DNA of 64,000 nucleotides from Clitoria ternatea (Eukaryota > Streptophyta > Magnoliopsida > Fabales > Fabaceae). Shown here piece after piece: positions 37,695 through 50,069 of the stretch. Position numbers and translations under genes: made by a program. The notes under the pieces were generated by a model, which saw only the letters and a program-made list of their open reading frames with translations, was not told the DNA's origin and ran no database searches. The DNA is taken from positions 48,532,001-48,596,000 of the forward strand of contig CM075676.1 in the NCBI GenBank assembly GCA_037962975.1, given 5' to 3'. The number at the start of each line of letters is the position of its first letter. Within the stretch, counting starts at the first letter, position 1.

Positions 37695-38756
37695 ATCAAG
37701 ACAAATGTGCTTATCATAGAAAAGAACAAGAAACAAATCAACAGGGCAGCCAACTTAGTGCTCAAAGATCCCAACACAATCCTCTGTGTAGAAATACAAA
37801 AAGCTAGTACAAGTCAGCATGTGTGTCAGCTCAGTTTCAAAGGATTACAGCTTTATCTTATTCTCTCTATTACAATCATTCTAATCAAATAAAGCAATAA
37901 AATAACTTTATTTGTCAATGTTGCATAAGGAACTGTTTTTATGCAAGAACAAAGAAACCCAGGTATCAGACTCTTCATACACTTTACTGAATTAACAAAA
38001 GTCTGATACCTCTTAAAGCTCAAAGCTCACAACTCTTTCACAGGATTTCCAACGGATATATCTCCTTTCAAAAGGCAACAATGGTTACCATTTACTTCCT
38101 AAATACTCTTTAGAAGATTGATGTAAGATATAAAGACAAGCAACAAACTTATAAGAGTCATTTTGCAAAAGATCATTGCCTTCTTTTTCTTTGCAATTAG
38201 TCTTTAAGTCTCTCAAAAGACAAAGATCTTTTTTGTGTGTTCTGCCTCTAACAGACCTTGATCTTGTGTCTTTTCAACTTAGTGTATACTCTATTTACTG
38301 TACATCTTGAAACACTAAGCGCTGTGAGATACTCTCTTTCACTTTTTCAAAACTCAATTTGTAAAGTATGGTATGTTACCAGCCTTAGTTTTTAGTGTGG
38401 GAAACACTGTTGGCCTGAAGAGGCTTTTGAAAGAATACTTGGGTTATTGAGCTAGGAGTGACTTGTTGAAAAAAATACTTGGGTTAAGCCAGAAGTAGAT
38501 GGAGTCAAAAATACTTGGTGCACTGGTCTAGTGATGTTATTGTAAAGGAAATTTTACAGTAGTGAAAATCCTTCAAGTTTGAAGGGACTAGGCGTAACTT
38601 CTGTGTTGGAAGTAAACCAATATAAACTCTCTGTGTTGCTTTCTCCTTCCTGCTCTTATAAGTTTGATTATCAGTGTTTATTTTGGTTCATTCCACGAAA
38701 AGAGTTTGTGACTTATTCAACCCCCCTTCTAAGTCAAACTCTAAATCATCATATAA

Positions 38757-39005
38757 CCTTGACTATAGTACACCAAGCCTTAACCATAACCCTAACACCA
38801 ATACACCAAAGCATCTTAAATGCTTAACCTTACACTAATATACACCACACCCAACCTCTAACCCTAACACACTTAACCTTAACCCTAACCATAGCATATT
38901 AGTCTCTAACCCTACTACATCTACCCCTAACCTAGTACACCATAACATAACCTTCACCCTAGTGCACCAAACCATAAACCTAAATTCATACTCATAATAA
39001 AGCCT
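38757..39005. repeat. Degenerate telomere-like minisatellite, right half
   Basis: It resumes the 'agtacaccaagccttaacc' and 'ctctaaccctaacac' units seen at 36010-36329, in the same orientation. The two parts form one array split by the copia-like LTR. Confidence 0.8.
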
Positions 39006-39747
39006 ACCAAGTGAATTCAATGTGTACTACAAAGACTAATTAGAACCCAGAACCACAATGAACTCTAATAACACATCCACTATATAATGGAAACCTATCC
39101 ATTTTGTCAAGTTATTAGGTCCCCAAATGTTAAGTTCGTGATGTAGATGTTAACTTTTCCTATGTGTAATATCATTTGACAGTTGCCATGACAAATGGAT
39201 GTCAAGCCAAGTCGAACCAAAAACTTATGCATTTTGATATTTCATATTGTTAGAGACCTAATAACATGATTTTGAATATTTACGGGACTAACTAGTACAT
39301 TCACGCATATCCTAGTTTGGTATTTTCCAACAACACACAAGCCTTTCCATTTTGACCTTGGATTAAAAAAATGATCAAGAACATCATATCAATCATTAAT
39401 AAATTTGGCATTGCATTGTTGTGGATATAATGATAATAAAATTCTAACAAAGATTAACCTAAATGAAATCAATAAATAAAATGAAAGTTAAATAATTGGA
39501 AGTAGTTGAGAGTCATAAGGTCGTATAGTGGTAAAAGATTTGTGGAGGAGGAAAAAGATTATGGGATCGATTTCTTCTTACTAACAAAAATTAATTGCTA
39601 ATTTTGATCAATTATAAAAAAATATTTAAAAATAGTTATAGTATTTAATGTTTGTAAATATGACACTTTGATGGAGTCCCTCTTGCTGGCTCTAAAAAGA
39701 TAAAAGGCATATATGACTAAATACTAGAATATAAATTTGCCAACCGA

Positions 39748-41818
39748 CACTACAAGAAAATATATTTTTTCCTATTCTTTTTTAACTATGGTTAGTATAA
39801 CTATTGAAAATTAAGAGAAATAACTATAATTTTATTAACCATAGAGAATTTATTAATAAAATTTTTAAAAACCATTGTTAATTGTAATTTAAAACCATTA
39901 TAGTTACAGTTTTTTTCTTTTCCCCGTCACTTTTACCATTTCACTTTCTCTCGCAGACTCTTCTCTCTCGCAGCAGTCTCACCCTTCTTTCTCTCCCAGT
40001 CTCAGTCTCACTCTTCTCTCGCAGCAACGGTCTCGTTCTTGCTCTCACTCTCGCCCTCTCGTTCTCTCGCTCTCTCGCAGTCTTGCTCGCGCTCTGACTC
40101 TTGCTCTCTCGTAGTCTCATTTTCGCTCTCTCGTATTCTCCCTTTCGCTCTCTGGTAGTCTTGCTCTCTCGTTGCATTCTCAGTTCCTAAGGTTTTCTAG
40201 GTATTTTTCTCTTTTGATCTTTTGTCATTTCCTTAGTAGATTCATATTTCTTCCTTGGATTTTGTTAGGTTTTGTTTTGTTTCCAAGTGTAGAACGGTTT
40301 ATTTGTTGATTTTGCATTCATTGAGCTTGTTCATATTTTGTTCATATTATTTCAATTTATGATTGTTTAGGCCTCTCTATTAATCCCTCTTTTTAAGTTT
40401 CAAATACATTGATGTGTTTTTTAACATTGGTGAATCTTAATGTATATAAACTTCTCTTGCATCTTTAATTGGTTCCATTTGTTGTGAAAAGCTTATAATA
40501 TAGTAGAGTGGTCCTTTTTACCCTTTTCGTTCCCTTCTTTTGTAAATTAGGAAAATGAGTTCCTGCATGATGTCTTTGGTTTCATACCGAAAAGAAAGTA
40601 TCTGAACAGCAAGGAGCACTAAATGTCTGGTGGTGAAAAGGTTAGTTTGTCGGATTATATACTCAATTATCTCGTGATTCGATTACTTTCACCTTTAACA
40701 TTGACTCTGATTTATGTTTTTTCCTCTGCTCATATCATGTGCTGCTGATCTACTTTATTCTCTCGCATGCAGAGAATGTTTAAGTCTCCAAATTCAGTTT
40801 TGAACAAGGCTAGGACACAATTACTTAATAAGCAGCGGCTTTTATCTGAGGTTGGTATTCTTACGTATAAAAGAGTGTCCACTATTTATCTTTATGATGA
40901 AATACTTAATTGTTAATAGTAATATTGTACTTAAATTTAAGTTGTAATTTTAACAATCATGGTAAGTGATCAAATATTGTTTACCCGTGTTTGCACGGTG
41001 AAGTGCTGTTTTTTGTGGTTTTTTGGTCCAGAGCAACGTCTTACAAATTACCTATGCTGATCTTTGCTTTTACTAATTGCCTCGGCATGTATTTATCTAT
41101 GCTTTTAGTTATTGATTTCTTTTGTTAAATCTACATACAGGGCAGAAACTTCGGCCACTACGCAGTCGGTGTCGTTGATGAAGAGGCATGAATTCGACTT
41201 GAAAAATGAATCGTTGTGTCTCACTTGGAGAGATTTAGTCATTCAACTATGTACAACATGTCACCTATATTTAGTCTATCCAGTCCTTTTGACTTAATGC
41301 AAATTAGATTCACATGACATGAGATTCATATTATAAACTTGCGATAAAAATGATGAATAAATGTTAAGTTAGGATTTTTTAATCTATTTAGAAATTATTT
41401 ATTGTTTACGGTAATGTTCATAATTGAAACATGAATGAAATGACAAATAATATTTATTTTTATCATATTTTTATATTACTTGGGGTTATTAACCATGGTT
41501 AATGGTGTTACCCAAGGTTATAGTCTTAAAACTAACAGGGGTTTAAACTATAGATAAATTTTGTATTACTTGGGGTTATTAACTATGGATAAAATTTACA
41601 TTACTTGGGGTTATCAACCATGGATAAATTTTGCATTACTTGTGGTTATCAACCATGGATAATGGCATTACCCAAGGTTAATTAAAACCATAGTTAATCT
41701 ATTTGTGACGGAAGGAGTCCCTATAGTTTTAGTAACTATGGGTAATGGTTTTAAGAGAGGTTTTAACCCCCGTTAACACAAAAAAAAACCATTGGTAAAA
41801 TTAATTTTTTTGGTAGTG
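39748..41818 (+). mobile_element. Non-autonomous CACTA element, 2.07 kb
   Basis: It begins CACTACAAGAAAATATATTT and ends TTTTTTTGGTAGTG, so both ends read CACTAC... when oriented. Subterminal repeats typical of the class are abundant: 'aaccatggttaatg', 'ggttatcaaccatggataa' and 'aactatgggtaatgg' recur about ten times, mostly at 41480-41800, with reverse forms at 39780-39900. No transposase frame is present. The 3-bp flanks (CGA and AAT) do not match, so the duplication is lost or one end is shifted. The interior holds spliced-looking sequence (40623-41191). Confidence 0.75.
40623..41191 (+). CDS. Small three-exon open frame carried by the CACTA element (tentative)
   Basis: The possible exons are 40623-40640, 40773-40850 and 41141-41191, all phase 0 with GT-AG borders, giving 48 aa (MSGGEKRMFKSPNSVLNKAR start, then '...LLSEGRNFGHYAVGVVDEEA' and stop). 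A CT-rich leader-like block precedes it (39945-40160). I do not recognise the peptide. It may be exons captured from a host gene, or a chance assembly: with so few codons, phase agreement is weak evidence. No membrane segment or known motif is visible. Confidence 0.25.
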
Positions 41819-42739
41819 AATTAATGAAACTAATATAAAAATATATGAAAATATTTGGAGAAAAGAAAAAGTTAACACATCTTAATCATCTATATGATCC
41901 TGCAATCGAAAATAAAGAAAGTTAGGTGGTGTTTCCGCCATAGAGATAGAGAATCTATTCTCTTCCTTTTGTAGTCTTTTCATAAAGAATAATTATAATT
42001 TCTATAAAATATTTATTGATATTTTTTATTTACTCTTTAATTAGAAGAAGTAATAAATAAATTGTTTAAGAATATTATCACCTAAATTAACAAATCAAAA
42101 AAGGAGAGATAATCTCTCCTATATATCAAAAGACATTAATTAAGTTTAAAGGATAAACTTGAAATGTAATATTTTTTAAGAGATTAATAAACTTAACTAC
42201 TAATAAACTACATTTATTACTTATAATGATTCAGACAAGTGTTTGATTAAACAAAATTAAATGTTGTATTTTAACTAATATGTCTTTTTATGCTATATTT
42301 TTATTCTATTTCTTGCAACTTTTAAGATTCAAGTCTTAGTATATAATTTGTACGGTTACATTGAAGTTTCTAAAAGTTGTACTAATACAAGTGATATTTT
42401 TATATTCACTAATAATAATGAATTTATCAGAAAAAAGATTCTATAATGCTTATTAAATGTTTAGTATTTGATTTTTAAAATGAAAAATCAAACCACATTA
42501 ATTATATTAATCCAAACTGTAATAATTTGGTTTTAAAAAAATTTGAGCTTATTTTTTACTTTAAACCAAATCACACTAGGCCTATCGAGATGTGGTGGTT
42601 AAATTAAATTTAAGAATAAAGGATGATTGATGTGTTTTACTATAATATTTATGAACCACCATTTAATAGTTATAATCAATAATGAATAAATATTTTCCAA
42701 GAAATCACATTGGAAACGTTTGAGTGACAGCGTGTGGTA
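41819..42739. other. AT-rich intergenic sequence upstream of the kinase gene
   Basis: No gene or complete element recognised. The frame at 42599-42820 (minus) lies in the likely promoter of the kinase and has no motif. Confidence 0.5.
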
Positions 42740-42989
42740 TACCCCACCGGGATCTGAAACTGGATATTTCTGTTTTTCAGTTTTCGCTTTACTTCTACTC
42801 CCATCAGAGTCAACACCCAATCAAGGTAAGACTCTCTTCAATTCACAATTCATAAGATGCATTCAATTTTAATTTTCATTTCACATCCTTGTTTGAACGT
42901 CATAGGATAGTGATAACCATTCTGTCACGTGATCTCCGTTTCAATCCGTTCATCTCTTGCACGTGCTTCAGCACCTGCATGCAGCATCA
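42740..42989 (+). promoter_or_regulatory. Likely 5' UTR of the diacylglycerol kinase gene, possibly with an intron
   Basis: Pyrimidine-rich leader text ('tttctgtttttcagttttcg') is followed by CAATCAAG|GTAAGA, a strong splice donor, at about 42826. A possible acceptor is 'gtgcttcag' near 42970, 19 bases before the ATG. This would remove about 145 bp of leader. No TATA box was identified. Inferred; transcript data would decide. Confidence 0.35.
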
Positions 42990-45900
42990 ATGGCTTCTTC
43001 TCAGTTTTTGAACAACTTCATAATTCCCGATTACATTCTCGTACCTGGTTCCGAGGTCAACGTCAACGACGATGATCACGTGCCTCAGTGTCCCGTCCTC
43101 GTTTTCGTCAACTCCAGGAGTGGTGGCCAGCTCGGAGGGGATCTCTTGAAAACCTATCGTGCTCTTCTTAACCAAAAACAGGTTTTTAATTAATTAGTTG
43201 ATTGATTGATTTTCTCTCGTTCTGGAATAGTTTCGATGTTTTGTTTCCGCGGTTTTCAATTTCATTGACTGTTGAATGCTTTTATGATTTTTTTTTCAGG
43301 TCTTTGATTTGGGGGAACATGCTCCTGATATGGTTCTTCGAACGGTGTATGCTAATTTGGAGAGTCTCAAGCTACGGGGTGATCGGTTTGCTGTAAAGAT
43401 CATGGAGAGCTTCAAGTTAATTGTGAGTTGTGATAATGACCCAAAAAGAAGAAAACAAATTCATGTTTCCATGTTGTTATTTTTATTTATTTATTTATTA
43501 TATTTGTGCAGGCAGTTTTATTTTAAAAAATTATCAGGGTCATGTTAAGAAGTATCCTAAATGTATTATTTAAGAAATCAAAAGTGGATTTTTTTTATAT
43601 ATAAAAGAAAGTGTGTAGGAATTGTTTAGAAATCAAGATGGGTGGACATTGATAATATTTTTAAGTACATACTTCCATTCTTGCTTTCTATTTTTGCTTC
43701 CTTAACTAGTGCCTAACATTTTCCAAATTATAGTTTGATACTTAAGTGGTATTATTTGGGGTTTGAGGAGACGGATAGGAAATAAAAAGAACTGGAACAT
43801 AGAGAAAATATAAAATAGGTGATAGATAAAAAGAAAAAGAGAGGGATGGAGTAAAAAGGTGATGTCAAATGGTGAGTGAATATCTTTGTTGATTTATTTT
43901 AAGAGTATGGTGTTTGTTTTGAATTGATGATGTGTAGCTTGGCTTGGCTTTAGGTTGCAGGGGGTGATGGAACAGCAGGTTGGCTTCTTGGAGTTGTTTG
44001 TGATCTCAAACTATCTCATCCTCCACCAATAGCCACAGTTCCCTTGGGCACAGGGAATAATCTACCTTTTGCTTTTGGTTGGGTAGGAACTTATACTTTA
44101 ACTTTCAAGTGCATGTAAAAATATTACACTTTCTCTGTCAATGTCTTTGTAGTATTTGTCATTGGATCTTTACTTTTTCAGATTGAAACTTTTAATTGTG
44201 CCGGTTCCTTGTTTGGTTGCATTCAATTAAGAGAAAGCATATTATGATATCGGTTTCTTACTGAAATTTTTGCACTTTTTTCCTATTGTTTACTAGGTTT
44301 TGAATAAATAAAAAAAAAACCATCCTTTTTTTAAGTATATAAAGATTTGTGGATTATTTAATGATTTTTTATTTCTGCTAGAAGAAATTGAGGAAGTGTT
44401 GAGAGGGGTGGCTAAGACTGGATGATAAAGAATTCATGATGAGAACGGTTCAAAATTGATGAAACACATTATTCTTGCTGCTTTACAGGGGAAGAAGAAC
44501 CCAGGGACAGATCATGGCTCAGTTGTGGCATTTTTAGATCAAGTCATGAAAGCCAAGGAAATGAAAATAGACAAGTAATGAGTTTTGGCCCTATACTTTA
44601 ATCTAATAGTTAGGATCGTTTTCTTAATCTTTTAGACTTCTACCTAGATTCCTGACATTTCATCTAGGATGTCATTTCCTTGCTACTAGTGAGAAAGTAC
44701 CTCTGGTGTCCTTATATTTGAATAAACTTGGAGAACTTTTTAATAAATCCAAATTGAAAACTAAATGATTTTCTTGTTGATAATCATTCAATTCCTGTTT
44801 TGGTGACACCGCTGCAATATGGTTCTCTTGGAATTTGAGCTGCAGCTGTTGGGCTGCTGCTATTACTTTGTTTATTGTTTGGAGTTTTGATTTTGCCCCT
44901 TTTATACTTCCCCTGTCTTTATGCTCCTTAATGGCTTAATCCATACTCCATAGCATATATATGAATGTTAAGAGCTGCTTCTTGTTCACACTCTTTATTT
45001 AGTTTGTGCATATATTTCTTCCACAAAACGCTCTTCGCTGATAACTTCTGTTTATTTTTCTAACCTTCAGTTGGCACATTCTCATGAGAATGAGAGCTCC
45101 TAAAGAAGGTTCCTGTGATCCAATTCCTCCACTTGAGCTACCACATTCTCTGCATGCCTTCCATCGTGTATCAGAAGCAGATGAACTTAATATGGTAAGA
45201 CAACATGTCATTCATGAAGCAATTTGAGAACTTCAGAGAAAAGATACCTTGATTTTTATTTTTTGACTATGACACTTTCAGGATCACATTTAACATGCTA
45301 CCTTTTCTAATGAGAAATGCTAGCTGCACACCTTTAAGCACATTATTTTCATCATACACAATGTTATTGGTTGGTTGAATTCCAATTGTGTCCCATACAA
45401 TAGAGAGTAGTCCCAAGTTGTGTAGGGGGCTCTGCAAACAAGAGAACAAAATTTTATTGGTTTTTCTATACAGTTATAATATTTTGAGTTCAGTTATTGA
45501 AACTGGGGTGACAGCAGTTCTTTTCAAAGATTTGTTTTCTAACATTTGTTCTCCATAACTTCATTTTGTGGTTGTTTCTAACTACTTCTCAGGAAGGTTG
45601 CCACACATTTCGTGGGGGATTTTGGAATTACTTCAGCATGGGTAAGTAAGAATAGCTATTCTTCCAACCACTTCTGGAAGAATATTATGTAGTGTACAGT
45701 TTGTCATATTATTTAAATTTGGTCCAATCCCTTGATCTCATATGTTAGATAATAACAATTGATGACAATGTAAATTCCATATAAATAAATTTCAACAGAA
45801 AAAGCTTACACTTTTGAACATATGCTGAAAAAATGTGACATTTTTGTTGATATATTATGTTATATCATGCAAGTCTGTCTGTTAAGTAAAATTCATTAAT

Positions 45901-48900
45901 TACCAATATTATTTTTATTTCTCTTGATTGGCTTGATTACTTTTTATCATTCTTACAATTTTTAGATGTTAGATATAAGCAGAATTTTGTTTTTCTATCC
46001 ACCCTACTTCAATACTTGTTAAATTATCTGTGACTGTTGAGTGTAGGAATGGATGCTCAAGTGTCTTATGCATTTCATTCAGAACGAAAGCAGAATCCTG
46101 AAAAATTCAAAAACCAGTTGATTAATCAGGTTTGCATTTGTTTCTTCAGTTATTAGAACAATGCTTTTGGACAAGAGATGTATTCACTTTCTTTCACCTT
46201 TTTTAAAAACTGATATTATGGTTTGATTTTGATCTGCATTTTAGACTACCTATGCTAAGCTCGGATGCACACAAGGATGGTTTTTTGCTTCTCTATTGCA
46301 TCCTGCTGACAGGTCAGTTCATTAAAACCTGCCACGGATAGGACAAAGGGCTTGTATGTTTTTCCATTCTAAGTTTTTTCGTTGCTTCTACCCACCTTAA
46401 TTTCCATGAATGTCTCCAATTCACGAAAATTCGTATCTGTAAACTTGAAAATGTATATCTAAATATAATTTGTATTGTGTATAAATTCATAAAACATATA
46501 ATTTATAGACTCTAATTTGATATAAAAAAAGGAAACTAATAAATAAATAATCTTTTATTTACATGACAAATCTTTCATAATTAAAGAGTAAATCTTTCGA
46601 GATAATTTCACCAAATTAGAGATAAATGAGAGATTTCTCAACACCCACCTTCAATCTGGTGAATGGATGTCTATCATTCTCAAATTGCCTGAAAGAACTT
46701 TAGACTGCCTAGACGGTAGTCCTTTAGTCAGAATATCTGTCAACTGTTCACCAGAAGGACATATGTTGTTTCTATAAAACTGTTGTATAACTTTTCTTTG
46801 ATGAATTTTCAATCTATCTCTACATGCTTTAGTCTATCAAGTTGAGTCGGATTATGAGCATTGCTGACGGCTGACTTGTTATCACAAAATAGTCTCATAG
46901 ACGCCTTGTATTGGATCTTGAGATCATCCAGTACATTCCTGATCCATAAGGGTTACCAAAATTCTGCTTCTGCACTCGATCGAGTCACTACATTTTGCTT
47001 CTTGCTTCTTCGTGTGACTAAGTTTCCACCCAGGAACATTCAACATCCCGAGGTGGATCTCCTATCAACAATAGATATACATCTGTATATACCTCTAAAG
47101 ACATTTCACCTTCCCTTTTAAACAACAATCCTCTTCTTGGATTATCCTTTAGATACCGAAGAATTCTAGTTATAACTCACATGTCTTTCTTGGGGATCAT
47201 GCATAAATTGGCTAAACATTCTGACCGTATAGACTATGTCAGGTGAGTATAGGATAAATAAATGAGTTTCCCCACATGTCTTTGATATCGGACTTCCAAT
47301 ACGGTGGTTTTGTTCCATTGGAGTTCCAGTTGTTTTGAATCTCAATTTGCTTGTTTCCTTTAAGAGATCAAGAACATATTTCCTTTGAGATATGAAGATA
47401 CCTTGTTTGGAATAAACAACTTCAATCTCTAAGAAATACTTAAACCTCCCAACATCCTTCATCTCAAAATGTGCTACTAACTTTTCCCGTAGAATGTGTT
47501 TCTCAACCTCATCATCACCTATAATGATCATACCATCCACATAAACTAAAAGAAGAGTCAGTTTTCCATCTTACGAGTGTTTGATGATCATATCATCCAC
47601 ATATTCCAAGGACATTGAGGCTTGAGTAAATCTCCCAGGCCATGCACGAGGTGACTATTTCAAGTCATACAAAGCTTTCTTCAACCTACATACATAATTT
47701 TCTTTATCAATAGCATCATATCCTACGGTACCTCCATATACACTTCTTCTAATTCACCGTGTAAGAAAGCATTCTTAACATCAAATTGATGTAACTTCCA
47801 ACCAAAATGAGTTGTCAATGATAGGATCACTTGTAATGTATTCATCTTGGCTAATGGGGCAAAAGTCTCTTCATAATCAATCTCATAGGTCTGAGTGTAT
47901 CCTTTCGCAATCAGTCTAGCTTTGTAGTGGTCTAGCGCCATCAGACTGATACTTCACACTGTAGACCTATCTACAACCTACTACTTTCATTTCTCTGGGC
48001 CTTTTAACAATCTCCCAAGTCTTGTTCTTCCTCAACGCACTCATCTCTTCATTCATGGCTTGAACTCAGTTCACCATCAAAACCCTAAAGTTGTTAAGGA
48101 GTCCTAAGGAAAAGATTATCTACATTTGGAAATTTCAAAACCAGAACAGATAGCAGTATCTAATTCAATCTCAAAAGCACGTAATATGCTTTTCCCTAAT
48201 TGAGTCCCATATCAAATTTTTCGCAAATGGCCATTTACCAGGTAAGCCTCCAAACCTGGTAAAAGTTTATACCTGCTATTGGCTTTGGTGATGCTGGTCA
48301 GAGAGACAGTGGTTGGAACTAGGAAGCATTAGAACTAGTGATTAGCAATATATCAGAACCAGACCAATCTTAGTCTTTTAAAAGACTGACTTTATTTGGT
48401 TGTATCCAATAAGATAACTAAGAGAAAACAAAACAATGATTTCTATGTTTCTTTTGCAGTTGCTTGCTTATATCTAATGAGTTTTGTTTAACTTGGTCCA
48501 TATATTAGAGGATGTTCTATTGACGACATAATATCATCAAAATTAATAACTATCTTTTAGATTGTTTCTTTTTCTGCTTAAATTGTAAAATGACAATATA
48601 TAAATGGATAGTAACAGTGATTGGTTTAGGAGACACCAATTCTAGAAATTCAACTGTTTTGTATTTATATACTAGTTTAGATAGGCATGGATTTGTACCT
48701 ACTAGACAGAACATATTACTTACCATCTGTCTACTTGAGTAAATATGATCTGATTCTATAATGCAGGAACATAGCACAACTTGCAAAAGTAAAATTCATG
48801 AAAAGGCATGGTGAATGGCAAGACCTAAACATACCTCCCAGGTTAACTCATTTTACATACTATCTATATCTTTAGGGGAAACATACAAGTGTAAAGTTTA

Positions 48901-50069
48901 TAAATTTTAAAGTTGGTGAAAAAAACTCCGGCATTTCCCACTAGCCAGAGATCAAAATTTTAAATGACATTCAATTGTTTTCTTTATAACCATTCAATTG
49001 TTTTATGGCTGTTGCTCTTGTTGATTATTGAATGATTATTGTCCCTCACATTGGCAACTTATTGTGTATGGATGTTTTATAAAGGGTCATATAAAACATG
49101 AAATAGCTTTTTCTTCCTCTGCTCTGCTGCCTGCTGCATTTGTTTTCTTAACACCTAATGACTCTTTCCATTTTATGTACAGCATCCGGTCAATAGTATG
49201 TCTTAACTTGCCCAGCTTTTCTGGTGGACTGAATCCATGGGGTACACCAAACACAAGGAAGACACGTGATGTAATTTTCATATGCTTATTCTGAAATTAT
49301 TTATTCATTTTGCAAAAATATTAGTTAACTGTTGGTTTTGAGGTGAAGTACTAGAACTAGTGAATATCAAATACTTTCATGCAAGTTATTTTTTGTTTTC
49401 CCCCTTTAGAAAACTAAGGTTTCTTGATGGAATACAGAGAGATTTGACATCACCATTTGTAGATGATGGCCTTCTAGAGGTTGTTGGTTTTAGAAATGCA
49501 TGGCATGGGCTTGTTTTGCTTGCTCCAAAGGGACATGGAACTCGTCTTGCTCAGGTTTGTCTGATATGATAAAATACTGGGTACATGCTGTTGTAGCTTT
49601 TTCCTCTCACAGTGCATCATTATCCTTTATTTAAATCAAATTTACCACGTAACTATTTTGCTAAATTGACTTGGAGGAATTTGAAACTCGATATCATTGT
49701 AAAAAGCTGTCAAATATACCATAGTATTTACTTTCCCTTTTCCTTGTTCATTAGGCACACAGAATCCGGTTTGAGTTTCGAAAAGGTGCAGCGGATCATA
49801 CATTCATGAGGATTGATGGGGAACCTTGGAAGCAACCTCTTCCAGTAGATGATGATACCGTCGTGGTGGAGATTTCTCACCTTGGCCAGGTTAACATGCT
49901 TGCTACTCATAATTGTAAGTCCAAAAGTGTGTATGATCCTTCATCACCGCGCCAGGAAGACGAAGATGACAGTGATGAAGAAGATTCTGTAGCAGAGGAA
50001 TTTCGGAAGTTTGGTGCAGCAGATACATTTAGAATTCCAGATGAGGTCGATCTTTCTCATCTTAGTTAG
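42990..50069 (+). CDS. DGK5: Diacylglycerol kinase, plant cluster III (DGK5-like), 12 exons
   Basis: The exons are 42990-43181, 43300-43422, 43954-44082, 44489-44574, 45071-45194, 45593-45641, 46047-46129, 46245-46312, 48767-48841, 49183-49270, 49438-49554 and 49755-50069. All introns are GT-AG and phases agree, giving 482 aa plus stop. The enzyme phosphorylates diacylglycerol to phosphatidic acid using ATP, in lipid signalling. The catalytic domain shows NSRSGG (41-46), the nucleotide-binding VAGGDGTAGW (106-115) and PLGTGNN (135-141). The accessory domain begins near GMDAQVSYAFHSERK (about 235) and includes 'GLNPWGTPN' and 'DDGLLEVVGF'. No C1 domain or N-terminal membrane helix is present, as expected for cluster III. 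The tail is acidic ('QEDEDDSDEEDS') and then 'KFGAADTFRIPDEVDLSHLS'. Length is close to family members (about 480-510 aa). The first ATG in frame, MASSQFLNNF, was chosen. Intron 8 (2454 bp) contains an antisense copia fragment. DGK5 rather than DGK1-like naming rests on the tail and is tentative. Confidence 0.92.
46440..48300 (-). mobile_element. Ty1/copia retrotransposon fragment in kinase intron 8, antisense
   Basis: Minus-strand translation gives, in order, 'MNEEMSALRKNKTWEIVKRP' (near 48060), 'ARLIAKGYTQTYEIDYEETF' and 'WKLHQFDVKNAFLHGELEEV' (47941-47723), 'VDGMIIIGDDEVEK' and 'MKDVGRFKYFLEIEV' (47540-47166), 'VLDLLKETSKL', and RNase H text 'LFCDNKSAVSNAHNP' (about 46890-46850). Stops and frameshifts break it. 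The purine tract AGGTGGGTG then TGTTGAGAAATC at 46643 marks the start of a 3' LTR that runs to about 46440. Gag, protease, most of integrase and the 5' LTR are gone. Its left and right limits are approximate. Confidence 0.82.

Larger units (their letters stand above)
36335..38751. mobile_element. Copia-like (SIRE-type?) LTR inserted in the telomere-like repeat
   Basis: It starts TGTTGAAGAAAAGTCTGA and ends '...cccccttctaagtcaaac' and then 'tctaaatcatca'. CATAA (36330-36334) and TATAA (38752-38756) flank it, matching at 4 of 5. Removing it restores 'aataaccataaccttgac' and rejoins two halves of one minisatellite. 'ttattcaacccccc' near the end is typical of plant copia LTR 3' regions. A 963-bp nested element occupies 36732-37694, so the LTR proper is about 1.45 kb. 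It has no coding region; the family name is tentative. Confidence 0.6.

Noticed and set aside
36010..39005. True chromosome end
   Set aside because: Units are degenerate, interstitial and flanked by single-copy genes on the right; a real telomere would be near-perfect CCCTAAA.
39941..40177. 78-codon arginine/glutamate-rich minus-strand frame
   Set aside because: It is the complement of the CT-rich leader-like tract in the CACTA element.
42957..42989. Upstream extension of the kinase N-terminus (MHVLQHLHAAS)
   Set aside because: It would need a TTG start; the ATG at 42990 is the first in-frame methionine.
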